Shown here: positions 9,816-19,042 of the stretch, in pieces
How the letters are laid out: each line of letters starts with the position of its first letter
Position numbering within the stretch: the first letter of the stretch is position 1
Origin: a virus
DNA: 64,000 nt
Direction: 5' to 3' (one strand)
IMG/VR virus record: IMGVR_UViG_3300031566_005149
Span: 16,158 to 80,157 of that record
Program-made: the position numbers and the translations under genes
The notes under the pieces: generated by a model
The model's database searches: none
The model's input: the letters and a program-made list of their open reading frames with translations, nothing else
What the model was told of the DNA's origin: nothing

Positions 9816-10364
9816 TTATAAACTCTTCTCCCGTTTTTTAATCTGAGAAATTACATCACCCCAATCACCATTTTTTATAAGAACAACTTTATCATCAATA
9901 TAAAAATCGGCAATAATTTTTTCTCCTGTTATACGATCAAAATATATTCCATAGTTGATCAAATAATTTTTTATATTTTGAATCTCGTCTTCGAGATCGT
10001 ATGCAAATGTATCAGCATTTTCCTGACTAGCTCTAGTTGTGAAAATGACAATTTCATACCCTTTACTCTTCAAATATTCTATAGATTTTTTAGCAGCTGG
10101 AAATGGATCATCATCCAACTTACCATCATTCCAACCAGACTTAGCTGAATATATAGTCTTATCAAAATCTATCATAACTCTACCGAATTTTCCACCCCTT
10201 TCTTCAAGAGGTTTTGGATTTTCGTCGTTTTCGTCATCATCTCTATTTCTCATGATTGGAGGAGTTGGGGAATCAATAGCAAAACCACCTACAGCTTCAT
10301 CAGCTATAGTTTTCAATTCATCAAAAAATTCAGATAATTGTTTTGCTAGATCCTGTATATTCAT
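9816..10364 (-). CDS. HAD-superfamily phosphatase-like protein
   Basis: 182 residues. The first 60 are a charged, Pro-containing extension. A HAD core follows: motif I MIDFDKTIY (nucleophile Asp and second Asp at +2), motif II in YEIVIFTTRAS, and motif IV FYIDDKVV. It may dephosphorylate a nucleotide or sugar phosphate; substrate unknown. It is the first gene of a minus-strand unit that also carries tube and baseplate genes, with motif B 27 nt upstream of its ATG. The motif-I second Asp position is kept as D-F-D. Confidence 0.75.
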   Translation of the reverse strand: MNIQDLAKQLSEFFDELKTIADEAVGGFAIDSPTPPIMRNRDDDENDENPKPLEERGGKFGRVMIDFDKTIYSAKSGWNDGKLDDDPFPAAKKSIEYLKSKGYEIVIFTTRASQENADTFAYDLEDEIQNIKNYLINYGIYFDRITGEKIIADFYIDDKVVLIKNGDWGDVISQIKKREKSL

Positions 10365-10390
10365 GTATGAATCTCCATTGAGTCTATATC

Positions 10391-10406
10391 TTTTAATTTT
10401 GTTCTA
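10391..10406 (-). promoter_or_regulatory. Motif B (TAGAACAAAATTAAAA), probable late promoter
   Basis: One of ten copies of a KAGAACAAAANRTAAATG element. It lies 27 nt before the HAD/tube operon and points along the minus strand. Confidence 0.6.
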
Positions 10407-10428
10407 CCTTTTTACCGAAGTCTCATAT

Positions 10429-10448
10429 CTATATATATTAATAAGTGA
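10429..10448 (+). promoter_or_regulatory. Motif A promoter, exact CTATATATATTAATAAGTGA
   Basis: A perfect copy of the 20-nt plus-strand motif, 46 nt before the TTG start of the small membrane gene. Divergent from motif B. Confidence 0.7.
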
Positions 10449-10494
10449 GCAGACGTATTGACTGCTTAATTTTTTATTAGGAGGTGAAGTCAAT

Positions 10495-10788
10495 TTGAAA
10501 TTTGTCTTACCCAACAATTCGAAAAATAGTTTGATAAAAGCAGCAAACCTCGTTAAAGAAGGTTTTGCGAAATGGGAAAAAATGACAAAAACAAAACGAA
10601 ATATTATATCGGGTGTTTCGTTTGTTATGACAGGTCTTTTTCTTCCAAAAGCTATGCTCATGCTCGTCGTTTCATCGGTTTATGCTGGTAGACATATGTA
10701 CCTGAATGGTGAAGTTGAAAGAGCAGCAGAGGAAATCGTTATAAAAACAGACTGCTCCTGTTCAGAGCCCGAAGTCGGACATCTGTAA
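10495..10788 (+). CDS. Small membrane protein in a plus-strand island
   Basis: 97 residues from a TTG start with GGAGGTG 8 nt upstream; no ATG is better placed. It has a basic amphipathic N-terminus, a hydrophobic segment at about 38-62, and an acidic tail with a CSC motif. It stands alone, opposite to the surrounding late genes, with its own motif A and terminator. Function not recognised. Confidence 0.7.
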   Translation: MKFVLPNNSKNSLIKAANLVKEGFAKWEKMTKTKRNIISGVSFVMTGLFLPKAMLMLVVSSVYAGRHMYLNGEVERAAEEIVIKTDCSCSEPEVGHL

Positions 10789-10799
10789 TCACTGTGTTA

Positions 10800-10840
10800 C
10801 TGGGGTCACGGTTAGTGACCCCAGCTATATACCTATTTTT
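10800..10840 (+). terminator. Rho-independent terminator
   Basis: A perfect 10-bp GC-rich stem (CTGGGGTCAC / GTGACCCCAG) with a 5-nt loop, followed by a T-rich stretch. It closes the small plus-strand cassette before the convergent sheath gene. Confidence 0.8.
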
Positions 10841-12794
10841 ACTTGATGAAGAAGTTAAGTTCAATTCTTTCAACAACTCTGGTTGGTGTCAATGTAACAT
10901 TAACATGAAAAATCTTAGTTTTTCTTTCGTAGTCAGTAGCACTGACTTCAACCTCATAATTGTCCAGACCTCTTCTATTTTTGATGACTTCCAAGAAGTT
11001 GGTAACTTCACTGGCTACCTGACCCCAAGTTATCTCATCATTTTGCTCGAATATAAAGAAACGACAGAACTGTTCTAATGCTCTCTTACAGAACAGAACC
11101 AATCTAACGATGTTAAGATCTTGCAAAGCACTTGGTTTTGCCTGTGATGTTAGCTGACCCCAAACAACATATCCCTGAGCAAACTTAACAATTGGATTCA
11201 GTTGTTTTAGATACATCTGATCTCTCTGACCCAAACGTGGATTATAACGCAAATCCTTGATGGTATCAATTGATGCTCTATTAAAACCAGCAGCAGCAAA
11301 CCAGATTTCTGCAACATTATCATTTCTTGGAATCAAATAAGACATATGATAAATTGGTGAGAACCAAATATCAGAACCAGTAAATGGATCAGAAACTTTA
11401 TTATAAGGTTCATACATTGCAATATAAAAATTGTTGAATGTATTGGTGTTGTTTCTGGTCGATAAAGCAATATTTACTGTTGAGTTATCACCATTGTCGA
11501 TGATTCCGACACAATCTTTTCTTGTCTGACATAGTGTACTAATTGCACTCTTTACATCAGCTGGATAACCAGCATCATAGACCAGTGAGAAATAAATCAA
11601 CTCTGGATCAAGTATGTTATCATCTATGATTCCAGTATAGGCTTGTTCTAATAGAGTCTCAGCTTCGGCTGTATCAACAGCTCCAGTTCCAGTTCTCAAT
11701 GAACCTTCAGAACCTTGTCTTAATGGAACAGGAATTGAAGATGTAAAAAGATCAGCAACACTGACATTAGATTTACGAATTTTATAAGTGATTTTTTCTT
11801 CTGCGGTTGTTACGAGAGTTCCGGTATCACCAAGCCATCCTGGGGATGCACCTGACAAAGCTCTAGTTGGGTAAACTGTGATAGTTTCGTTATCAACACC
11901 ACTGGAAGCACCCAACCAACCCCACACGGAATTCCCTCTTGCGTCTTTGGCAATTACGACATAAGTTGCATTTCCTATTGCAGGAGTTTTTTGCCAATCT
12001 GAGAAATCTTGTTTGTCATCTGTGATTGTCATACTAACTAGATCAACATCGACATTACCAATTTCATTATCATAATTCTTGGCAATAAGCTTATATCCAT
12101 CTGTATATTCTCCGCTTGACAGTTCCATTTCTGCTCTCAGGATAGTGGAATAAGTTTCAAGAACAGAAACAATAAATATTGAATCTCCACCATTATCAAC
12201 TGCATTTGGGTCAAAGGACACTGCAAACGATTCTATGATAACATCGTCACCGTCTGTTTGTCGTTCATAGATATCCATTGTATACATACTATCGAGAGTT
12301 GGATTAGCTGCTTCGGTGATTCTAACCCCTATTCCATTGTAGTAATCACCTCTTCCGATTGGATATAGGAATGCCAAAGGTTGGGTGTCAACAACAGTAG
12401 CCAAGTTTGTTTGAAGCTCTCCTAAAGTATTCAAACTGGCAACATAGGTAATAGAGAGTGATGCAGTCGCGTCTCCACTGGCCAGTTGGGTGTCAATTCT
12501 CATATTTGAAAACGTTGCATCATCTGGAAGAACTCTCATCCAATACAAAGATCCAGATTCTCCTAAATGATTATAAGCAATGTATGGTCCTTGACCAAAG
12601 TTCTTGCCATAATCATTGATGTTTGGTTCGCCCCATTCGGAAACAAACTCCGCACGAGACCCAACGAAAATGATTTCGTTGTCTCGACCTTTCCTCGTAA
12701 ATCCATTGATCAGACCAATTGATGATGGTACGACCTGGACAAAGGTTGAAAGATCAATTATTTTGGTGTACACCCCAGGTGAAATATTTGCCAT
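10839..12794 (-). CDS. Tail sheath protein
   Basis: A 651-residue protein starting at MANISPGVYT; the GGAGG ribosome site lies 8 nt upstream, inside the end of the neighbouring endonuclease gene. The N-terminal SPGVYTKIIDLS and the C-terminal block (EQFCRFFIFEQND then NRRGLDNYEVEV) are classical for contractile sheath proteins, which surround the tube and contract on infection. The variable middle domain is surface exposed in relatives. A longer start at 12815 is less likely because it lacks a ribosome site. Confidence 0.92.
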   Translation of the reverse strand: MANISPGVYTKIIDLSTFVQVVPSSIGLINGFTRKGRDNEIIFVGSRAEFVSEWGEPNINDYGKNFGQGPYIAYNHLGESGSLYWMRVLPDDATFSNMRIDTQLASGDATASLSITYVASLNTLGELQTNLATVVDTQPLAFLYPIGRGDYYNGIGVRITEAANPTLDSMYTMDIYERQTDGDDVIIESFAVSFDPNAVDNGGDSIFIVSVLETYSTILRAEMELSSGEYTDGYKLIAKNYDNEIGNVDVDLVSMTITDDKQDFSDWQKTPAIGNATYVVIAKDARGNSVWGWLGASSGVDNETITVYPTRALSGASPGWLGDTGTLVTTAEEKITYKIRKSNVSVADLFTSSIPVPLRQGSEGSLRTGTGAVDTAEAETLLEQAYTGIIDDNILDPELIYFSLVYDAGYPADVKSAISTLCQTRKDCVGIIDNGDNSTVNIALSTRNNTNTFNNFYIAMYEPYNKVSDPFTGSDIWFSPIYHMSYLIPRNDNVAEIWFAAAGFNRASIDTIKDLRYNPRLGQRDQMYLKQLNPIVKFAQGYVVWGQLTSQAKPSALQDLNIVRLVLFCKRALEQFCRFFIFEQNDEITWGQVASEVTNFLEVIKNRRGLDNYEVEVSATDYERKTKIFHVNVTLTPTRVVERIELNFFIK

Positions 12795-12795
12795 T

Positions 12796-13707
12796 TTAAT
12801 ATCCTCCGCTATCAAGTAATAGATTTTTTTGTTTTAAATTTAATTTTTTCTTCACTCTAAATATAATCTTCCTTGATAACTGATTGCCTCTAAGCAATTC
12901 GGCATTTAATAATCTTAAGTATTTTTTCCACAAAATTCTATTATAGTTTGTTTTTGTGTGGCAAGAAACGCATAAATATATTACATTTCTTCGCCTATTA
13001 TCTTTTTTTATATAATTTATATGGTGCAGATTCTTTTTATATCTACCCTTCAATTTACTTAAACAAATTCCACATAAGTAGGTTTGTTCTTTTAAAATTT
13101 GTTGTCTAAAACCAACATCAAAAAATTTAGCATCATATTCTGTGTGATAATTTTTTGGTTTTATTTCTTTTCGTTGCTTATTTTTAATTATTTCAGCTTT
13201 TTCTTTTCCATACATTTCCTCATAAGTTTTTCCAAGTTTATGAGTGCGATATTTCTTCATATTTTCAGATGTATGTTTTCTTCCAAAAAATGGATTGTTT
13301 TCACCAACATATCTTTTAGAAAATATGTTTGATAAATTCGCTTTTAATTTTTCAGACTTTTCTAGACCATGTATTTCTTCATATGTTTTTCCTTTATTAG
13401 GACCTTTCCCACACCTTCTAGTCCAATGATTATTTCCTTCTGTTAATTTTCTTCTACGATCCAGAATATCTTTATCGTTTGAAACACATTTGGTTGAACA
13501 AAATTCATGATACCCTATAGAAATATTTTTATATCGTGTCTTCTCTCCACAATAACATATTCCTTCATCATCCTTTTTTAAATATGTATCATAATATTCT
13601 TTGCTTGTTATTTTATGTGCCTGTGAAAAATGTCTTTGTAAAGATAATAAAATATTGAAATTTCTTTTGCATATTTCACATGTTTTGCCCTTTCTGCTAT
13701 TCACCAT
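12796..13707 (-). CDS. HNH homing-type endonuclease with zinc finger and NUMOD3
   Basis: A 303-residue basic protein. It has an N-terminal C2H2-like finger (CEICKRNFN...HFSQAH), a CYCG/FCSTKC cluster, two NUMOD3-like segments with GENNPFFGRKHT, and an HNH nuclease core CGICLSK...LHHINY...CVSCH. Its AT-rich composition and insertion between a virion gene and the sheath gene, ending 1 nt before the sheath ATG, are typical of free-standing homing endonucleases. The sheath ribosome site lies within its last codons. Confidence 0.85.
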   Translation of the reverse strand: MVNSRKGKTCEICKRNFNILLSLQRHFSQAHKITSKEYYDTYLKKDDEGICYCGEKTRYKNISIGYHEFCSTKCVSNDKDILDRRRKLTEGNNHWTRRCGKGPNKGKTYEEIHGLEKSEKLKANLSNIFSKRYVGENNPFFGRKHTSENMKKYRTHKLGKTYEEMYGKEKAEIIKNKQRKEIKPKNYHTEYDAKFFDVGFRQQILKEQTYLCGICLSKLKGRYKKNLHHINYIKKDNRRRNVIYLCVSCHTKTNYNRILWKKYLRLLNAELLRGNQLSRKIIFRVKKKLNLKQKNLLLDSGGY

Positions 13708-13719
13708 TATAATCCTATT

Positions 13720-14412
13720 TTATACGTAAATATACCAAATAAAAATGATCCGACGATCTACTGTTTTTATTAGGGTTGGAAACGTGACTCGGGCGAACAA
13801 ACTAAACTGTCCATTATATCCTGGATTGCGTGACTCTGCTGTATAAAGCCCCGCTTCACTTATCTGTTTTCCATTGCATAATGCTGTACCCATAGTCGTT
13901 GTAATTTTTCCTATTAACCATTTATCTTCATTATTAAAATCTCTTTCGAACTCGACGTTATCAAAGGGATATTTATAATATCCGGTGTTGGGGTAGATTC
14001 CACCGGCTACATGATAGTCAGCAGCTGATGAGTCAGTCGCACTTATCATGACCAGAGAACTAAGCTCAATATCAGTTAGTGTTGGTGGTATTGGAACCAA
14101 TGGATCAGCGACCCGAACTCCACCAGCACCAAATCCCATCCAATATAAAAATTCATCTTTTGTTGGTGTTGCACTTGAGTTCTCAACATCGAATATTCTT
14201 TGAACGACATACTCTCTGGCAAGATAAACGATTAAATTACTTTTATTTAAAAGTTTCTTCTGTCCACTATCATCAACCTCCCAAATCTCAACCCATCCTT
14301 TGGGTCTTCGTTCAGAACTTTGACCGGCAAAAACTGCATCACCTAAGCAATGATCTCCATATCTCTCTTCTGCTATGACTTCGATATCCTTAAGTTTTGA
14401 TTTATTTGTCAT
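13720..14412 (-). CDS. Virion structural protein of unknown role
   Basis: 230 residues. It has a WMGFGAGGVRVADPLVPIP segment, an ISEAGLYT motif and a C-terminal LFARVTFPT strand, a combination often seen in phage structural proteins beside the sheath. First gene behind motif B at 14454. It may be a tail-completion or decoration protein; no enzyme motif seen. Confidence 0.6.
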   Translation of the reverse strand: MTNKSKLKDIEVIAEERYGDHCLGDAVFAGQSSERRPKGWVEIWEVDDSGQKKLLNKSNLIVYLAREYVVQRIFDVENSSATPTKDEFLYWMGFGAGGVRVADPLVPIPPTLTDIELSSLVMISATDSSAADYHVAGGIYPNTGYYKYPFDNVEFERDFNNEDKWLIGKITTTMGTALCNGKQISEAGLYTAESRNPGYNGQFSLFARVTFPTLIKTVDRRIIFIWYIYV

Positions 14413-14453
14413 GATTTTATATATCCCTTACAAAAATTTTCTATTTCTAAATC

Positions 14454-14472
14454 CATTTACTTTTTGTTCTAG
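14454..14472 (-). promoter_or_regulatory. Motif B (CTAGAACAAAAAGTAAATG)
   Basis: A near-consensus copy of the late motif, 42 nt before the start of the virion gene at 14412. Confidence 0.65.
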
Positions 14473-14495
14473 TTTTTTTAAGAATAGCGTTTTAG

Positions 14496-14515
14496 CTATA
14501 TATATTAATAAGTGA
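14496..14515 (+). promoter_or_regulatory. Motif A promoter, exact copy
   Basis: CTATATATATTAATAAGTGA, 21 nt before the first of two tiny membrane peptides; divergent to motif B at 14454. Confidence 0.7.
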
Positions 14516-14536
14516 TATAAACAAAGGAGGATTATA

Positions 14537-14614
14537 ATGATTAAGGTAGCAATAATCGTAATCGCAGTATTGGCCCTCGGAGCTTTGAAAAGAGCAATCA
14601 TGAAACATTATTAA
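14537..14614 (+). CDS. 25-residue hydrophobic peptide
   Basis: ATG with AAAGGAGG 6 nt upstream. It has one membrane-spanning stretch (IVIAVLALGAL) and a basic end. Cloned behind motif A with a second small peptide. Function unknown. Confidence 0.55.
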   Translation: MIKVAIIVIAVLALGALKRAIMKHY

Positions 14615-14632
14615 AAATAGGAGGTTAAAGGT

Positions 14633-14743
14633 ATGATGGCATCCGCAATTATAATTGCAACATTGATCGTGGAAACGGTCATATACGTAATGGGGGTTAA
14701 GTGTGGAATATTTACTCCCAAACACAAGCGAGTTAATAGATGA
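14633..14743 (+). CDS. 36-residue membrane peptide
   Basis: ATG with AGGAGG 8 nt upstream. An N-terminal membrane segment is followed by a basic tail (TPKHKRVNR). Second gene of the 14.5-kb plus-strand island. Confidence 0.55.
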   Translation: MMASAIIIATLIVETVIYVMGVKCGIFTPKHKRVNR

Positions 14744-14754
14744 GATGAGGAGGA

Positions 14755-14791
14755 GAGGGTGATGCAGCTGATCACCCTCCCCATCTTTTTT
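14755..14791 (+). terminator. Rho-independent terminator
   Basis: A 9-bp stem (GAGGGTGAT / ATCACCCTC), 7-nt loop, then a seven-T run. It ends the plus-strand island just before the convergent gene at 14796. Confidence 0.85.
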
Positions 14792-14795
14792 TGTC

Positions 14796-16040
14796 TTATA
14801 TATTCTTTAGACGCATGTGAGGAACCTTCTCGAAGGATTTGACATGATAAGCTTCAAGGTCTTCTTCAATCTGATATCCCGTAATTCCAGTTACATCTTG
14901 AAGGTCGACTTTCATTCCGTTTATTCCATCCTTTCGGACAATATAAACATTTTGGGAGGCTCTTGTTGATAGTTGTAAGCCGTGATCGGAATAGTCATTC
15001 CCACCACACAAACTTCCAGAACGAGCGTGAAGGTCAGTTATTTGAGCTGCATGATAATGACCCCAAATAACATAGTCTATTTTCTCCCCGATATGATCTG
15101 TCCATTTAGTTTTTATTTTTTGAATTTGAGTTGATACGTTACCATTTTTAATAGTGTGACCGTGAATGACTAAGATATTTTTATTAAGAACTCGAACAAC
15201 ATGCTCCTGAATAGGTTTATTCAAGAATACAATTCCTTTTGACTTTCTAAACATCAAACGAAGCATTTCAAATATCATTGTATCATAATTATCGGATACC
15301 ATCATATCACTATGACCCATCTCTTTACTAACACGACTTTCATTACCACTTACATAAGTCACTTCAAGATTAAACGATCTATTCATATCCATCAAAAACT
15401 GCTCCAGTAAAATACTAGAAAGAGCTGTTGCTCTGGCACGATTGGTGGCCATATTCATAAGTTCATCTAATCGTCTATCAGAATTGATAAGATCACCCGT
15501 TAATGCAATCATAACCTTTTTAATATTATATGCACCGAAAATTCGTTTGGCTTCCAATGCAAACTTTTTCAGTCGTTGTGATCCAATTCTAAAATCGAAT
15601 TGATTATGTCGTAAATTGATAAGTTCATTAAAATGAGCATCACTGATTTGCATGATTCCTTGAGCATTAGGATTGTATGATTTGTGGATGGTGGGTTGGT
15701 ATAATCCTCTTCCGTCGATGGCGGTTGTAAGTTCTGTTACATAATCTCCTATTGCGGAAGCATATCTAAACTCACTTCTAACCTTTCTTTCAACTCTTTG
15801 TTGATCTCTTAATCTTTGATTTCGCATCTCTAAAGAAAGGGCTTGTCGCGTCATACTATCAGTTGTTACAACATCCAACAAATGTCCATATACACTTACC
15901 GTCTGACGAACATAACGAGTACTACAACCTAAATCTCTAGATATTGATATATGGGTGACACCTTGAGCTTTGAGTTCGAGAATTTCTATTTGTAAATCGG
16001 AAAGCTGAACATTTTCTGGGGGTGTGAAATAATTCTGCAT
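14796..16040 (-). CDS. Calcineurin-like metallophosphoesterase with N-terminal helix-turn-helix
   Basis: 414 residues. Residues 10-50 look like a helix-turn-helix (SISRDLGCSTRYVRQTV), followed by a basic coiled stretch. The phosphoesterase core shows ISDAHFN, LTGDLINSD, VSGNESR (GNH variant with E-S), VIHGH and WGHYHAA, i.e. the metal ligands of the family. It may act on DNA or nucleotides, like SbcD or phage DNA phosphatases; substrate unknown. It lies alone behind motif B. Confidence 0.8.
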   Translation of the reverse strand: MQNYFTPPENVQLSDLQIEILELKAQGVTHISISRDLGCSTRYVRQTVSVYGHLLDVVTTDSMTRQALSLEMRNQRLRDQQRVERKVRSEFRYASAIGDYVTELTTAIDGRGLYQPTIHKSYNPNAQGIMQISDAHFNELINLRHNQFDFRIGSQRLKKFALEAKRIFGAYNIKKVMIALTGDLINSDRRLDELMNMATNRARATALSSILLEQFLMDMNRSFNLEVTYVSGNESRVSKEMGHSDMMVSDNYDTMIFEMLRLMFRKSKGIVFLNKPIQEHVVRVLNKNILVIHGHTIKNGNVSTQIQKIKTKWTDHIGEKIDYVIWGHYHAAQITDLHARSGSLCGGNDYSDHGLQLSTRASQNVYIVRKDGINGMKVDLQDVTGITGYQIEEDLEAYHVKSFEKVPHMRLKNI

Positions 16041-16062
16041 AGTTTATCTCCTATTAGATCTT

Positions 16063-16082
16063 TGAATTTATAGTATGTTCTC
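16063..16082 (-). promoter_or_regulatory. Motif B variant (GAGAACATACTATAAATTC)
   Basis: 22 nt upstream of the metallophosphoesterase ATG. It keeps AGAACA and TATAAAT. Confidence 0.55.
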
Positions 16083-16111
16083 GTTTTTAAAAATAGTTCT
16101 CGATAGTTCTA

Positions 16112-16324
16112 CTATAAAAGTTTATTAATCAAATAAGGGCATCTTTGCCATTTAACAAAACTATCTCCCAAATTAAGTATATCAAATTCTAATTTTTCAC
16201 AACATTTACCACATCTATTACAAGGAATTTCACAAGATGGAAATAATAAAAGATTTATTACTTTTGGGAATTCTTTACATATTTCAGGTCTTTTATCATA
16301 GATTGAACATTTATATATTATCAT
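16112..16324 (-). CDS. CxxCxxCC-type zinc/iron protein (YkgJ-like), apparently permuted
   Basis: 70 residues with CSIYDKRPEICKEFP near the N-terminus and CNRCGKCC in the middle, ending WQRCPYL. These are the three signature pieces of the YkgJ-like cysteine cluster family, which binds a metal, but the usual order has CxxCGxCC first. It ends in TAG. It starts next to the stop of the serine-rich tail gene, so it may be co-translated. Role unknown. Confidence 0.6.
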   Translation of the reverse strand: MIIYKCSIYDKRPEICKEFPKVINLLLFPSCEIPCNRCGKCCEKLEFDILNLGDSFVKWQRCPYLINKLL

Positions 16325-16325
16325 G

Positions 16326-18344
16326 CTAAATTGAGCTTGAGCTTGAGCTCGTTGATGAAGAACTTACCGAACTCGAACTCAATGAGCTTGAACTGAATGA
16401 GAAACTCAATGAGCTTGAACTCGTTGACGAACTCGATGAGCTTGAACTGGTTGATGAACTCGATGAGCTTGAACTGGAAGAAGTAGAACTGGATGAACTA
16501 CTTGAGCTGACCGATGAACTAGAACTCGAAGAACTGGATGAACCGGTCACATCCTCAATTATAATGACACATAAATCCTGACCGGCCACACAATCGAATG
16601 TTCCACCATAATCATAATCAGCCATACCACCAGTTTGAATGTGAACATAATTCACATTCGTATTCGAAGTTTCATCTGTGAATGGTGTTATATCACCACT
16701 AACTTCGATATTATCAATTATGATTCCAGCATTGGTTGCATCATATGGAATACACATAAGACCGTCTGTAATTTCATCTTCTATTTGAAATTGCATTTCC
16801 ACCGGAATATCAGATACAATTCCAAGATCAAAATATGATCCACAATCATATGTGTCTCTCTGATAGTAAATATTTGTAGAAGTAGAATCAGAATCAATAC
16901 ATATCGTTTGGACATCAGTACTATCTATATTCAGAGCACAGCAAGGTATCCCATCAGCGGTTGCATAATCATACACCTTATGTTCAATTTCAATTGTTCC
17001 TAAAACATCTTCTAAAACAAGACTATTAAAAAGTCTGTTTCTAAATTGAAGTGCTTCAAAGAGAATGAATCTTGCTCGATACGGTTTAAAGAAATTAACA
17101 ACAGGTTTCAGATCTTTAAAGAATGCAGATAGACCATCAACCATATAGGCAAAGTTTATAAAACCAAACCCAATATTATTTCTAACCCATATTGATAAAT
17201 CATTGATTAGAGAACTTAAAACATCTATTGGGAAATCAGTCGTTAAAAGATCATCTATATCTGTTTTTAAAGTTGGGTCCAATACAGATAATATATTTTT
17301 TGCGTCTGTTAGATTTTGTAAAAAGTTTGATGGTTGAATTCTAGTGTATTGATCGTAGTAAGCGTCCAATCTAATAAGAATTCCTTCTCTCGTTTTCGGT
17401 TGGCTGGTTAAAGATTCATAATCCGATTTAATTTGTACGAAGTTTGTGTCTGTTCCGTCATAACATAAAAATAAATCTCCATCAACTCCTGTTGGGAAAT
17501 AGGTATTGAACACATATAATACACCAAGATATAAACCCAAGAGAGAAGATATTCCAGCGGTTGTTCGTATTTCCGCGTTCTGTGGTAATGTCCCCCCTCC
17601 GGAATATACCTCATATTGATCTTGAATTCGTCTGCTTAATATTGCAGATTCTGGACCCTCAGTATCGATTACAGGTCTAATACCAATATAAGGAGCCTTC
17701 GAGGGGAGATTGATTTTTTCTATATTATGAAGTGCTAAGATTTGTGCTTCCGTATATAACCAATGTGGGTCTGAATCAGTAAACTCTGGATATTCAACAT
17801 TTAAAACTCCAGGATTAACAGTTGTTCCAGCAATGGCATTACCACGAAATATTAAAGAAGTGTTACTTTCCAATCTCAGAAAAAATTCAAATATGTCAAC
17901 TTCAGCTAATCCATAATACTGAAGAACATCGACTAATGCTTGAGGAGTTCCTTTAACTTTATAAAGGTTAACAAGATCAAGCATGAGAGCAACTTTAGTT
18001 GATAGTGGGTTTTCATCATAGTCTCGAAGAGTTACAGAATAATTATATCCAAAACTTCTAAATAATTCATCGAGATCCGAATTGCTCATTGAATATGGAT
18101 CTGAGAGTGTGGATGTTGTTTTAACAACGGTTTTATGAGCAGAATATAAATCAACGAGAAATTTTCTAAGTCTTTTATAATCAGCTGTGTTATAAGATAA
18201 CTGATCGATAACATTACCAAAATATATATCTGAACGAGCGTCCTGATCTTTGGCTTCGGCATTTAAGGTGTCGGTGAGGCTACTTGGATTTGCGCCGTTT
18301 GCCGATCTTAAAATATCCCAGAATATATCTATATTAAAAGACAA
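16326..18344 (-). CDS. Baseplate/tail protein with serine-rich C-terminal tract
   Basis: 672 residues. The N-terminal 150 include VALMLDLVNLYKVKGTPQAL followed by VLQYYGL, which resembles the P2 gpI-type tail protein that links baseplate to fibres. A long mixed region follows. The last 75 residues or so are almost pure Ser with occasional Thr, Val or Leu, a probable flexible linker or glycosylation target. It ends in TAG. It is the first gene of a fibre-type group. Confidence 0.65.
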   Translation of the reverse strand: MSFNIDIFWDILRSANGANPSSLTDTLNAEAKDQDARSDIYFGNVIDQLSYNTADYKRLRKFLVDLYSAHKTVVKTTSTLSDPYSMSNSDLDELFRSFGYNYSVTLRDYDENPLSTKVALMLDLVNLYKVKGTPQALVDVLQYYGLAEVDIFEFFLRLESNTSLIFRGNAIAGTTVNPGVLNVEYPEFTDSDPHWLYTEAQILALHNIEKINLPSKAPYIGIRPVIDTEGPESAILSRRIQDQYEVYSGGGTLPQNAEIRTTAGISSLLGLYLGVLYVFNTYFPTGVDGDLFLCYDGTDTNFVQIKSDYESLTSQPKTREGILIRLDAYYDQYTRIQPSNFLQNLTDAKNILSVLDPTLKTDIDDLLTTDFPIDVLSSLINDLSIWVRNNIGFGFINFAYMVDGLSAFFKDLKPVVNFFKPYRARFILFEALQFRNRLFNSLVLEDVLGTIEIEHKVYDYATADGIPCCALNIDSTDVQTICIDSDSTSTNIYYQRDTYDCGSYFDLGIVSDIPVEMQFQIEDEITDGLMCIPYDATNAGIIIDNIEVSGDITPFTDETSNTNVNYVHIQTGGMADYDYGGTFDCVAGQDLCVIIIEDVTGSSSSSSSSSSVSSSSSSSSTSSSSSSSSSSTSSSSSSSSTSSSSLSFSFSSSSLSSSSVSSSSTSSSSSSI

Positions 18345-18360
18345 ATTTTATTCCTCCTAT

Positions 18361-19032
18361 TTATATACAGCCACCTACATTACGAACATATTGATTGGAT
18401 GTGGTTTTAAAGTATTCATCTATAAGTACCAACTCGAACATATTTTCCAATACTAACACGGTTCCAGATACCACAGTTATATTGTTATATCTTGAAACAT
18501 CTCCATAAATTTTTAATTTTAAATACAGGTAAATTAATTGAGATAGATTTGTCGATAGACTATTATAATTAACTGTTAAGATTCCAGATGTGGAATCAAA
18601 CACTGCAACAGAAGCCGTTGAATCTATAATCGTTACTCCCGTTGAATCCTGACGATAAGCAAGCAATGAATCGAGCAATGTTAAATCACCTTGATCCAAT
18701 AGAAATATGTTATCACCGGCATCGTTCAATTGCAGATAGTTTGCTGCGGCTCCAAATACCATCATACGCGATCTAACTAAGGACGGCCAATTGGCGTTAG
18801 ACATACCACCACTATATTTATATTTATAAAAATTTTCAGAATAATTTTCATTGAATAGCAATTCCACAACTGATCCTGTTGACAACCAGATTGTATCGAT
18901 ATCAACTGGCGCAGGAACCACAAACTTATTAAGGGATGAATTTATAACAAATTCATAGAACCAATGCTGTAGCTCTGGAACAAGTTTTACAGAGACTACC
19001 TCATGAAGTGCTGCTCCAATGCATTCTGACAA
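18361..19032 (-). CDS. Virion-region protein of unknown function
   Basis: 223 residues, beta-rich and without recognised motif, placed 16 nt before the serine-rich baseplate gene in the same direction. Probably a structural or assembly partner. The ATG at 19032 is preceded by a ribosome-like GAGGATAA. Confidence 0.55.
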   Translation of the reverse strand: MSECIGAALHEVVSVKLVPELQHWFYEFVINSSLNKFVVPAPVDIDTIWLSTGSVVELLFNENYSENFYKYKYSGGMSNANWPSLVRSRMMVFGAAANYLQLNDAGDNIFLLDQGDLTLLDSLLAYRQDSTGVTIIDSTASVAVFDSTSGILTVNYNSLSTNLSQLIYLYLKLKIYGDVSRYNNITVVSGTVLVLENMFELVLIDEYFKTTSNQYVRNVGGCI

Positions 19033-19042
19033 TTATTTATCC

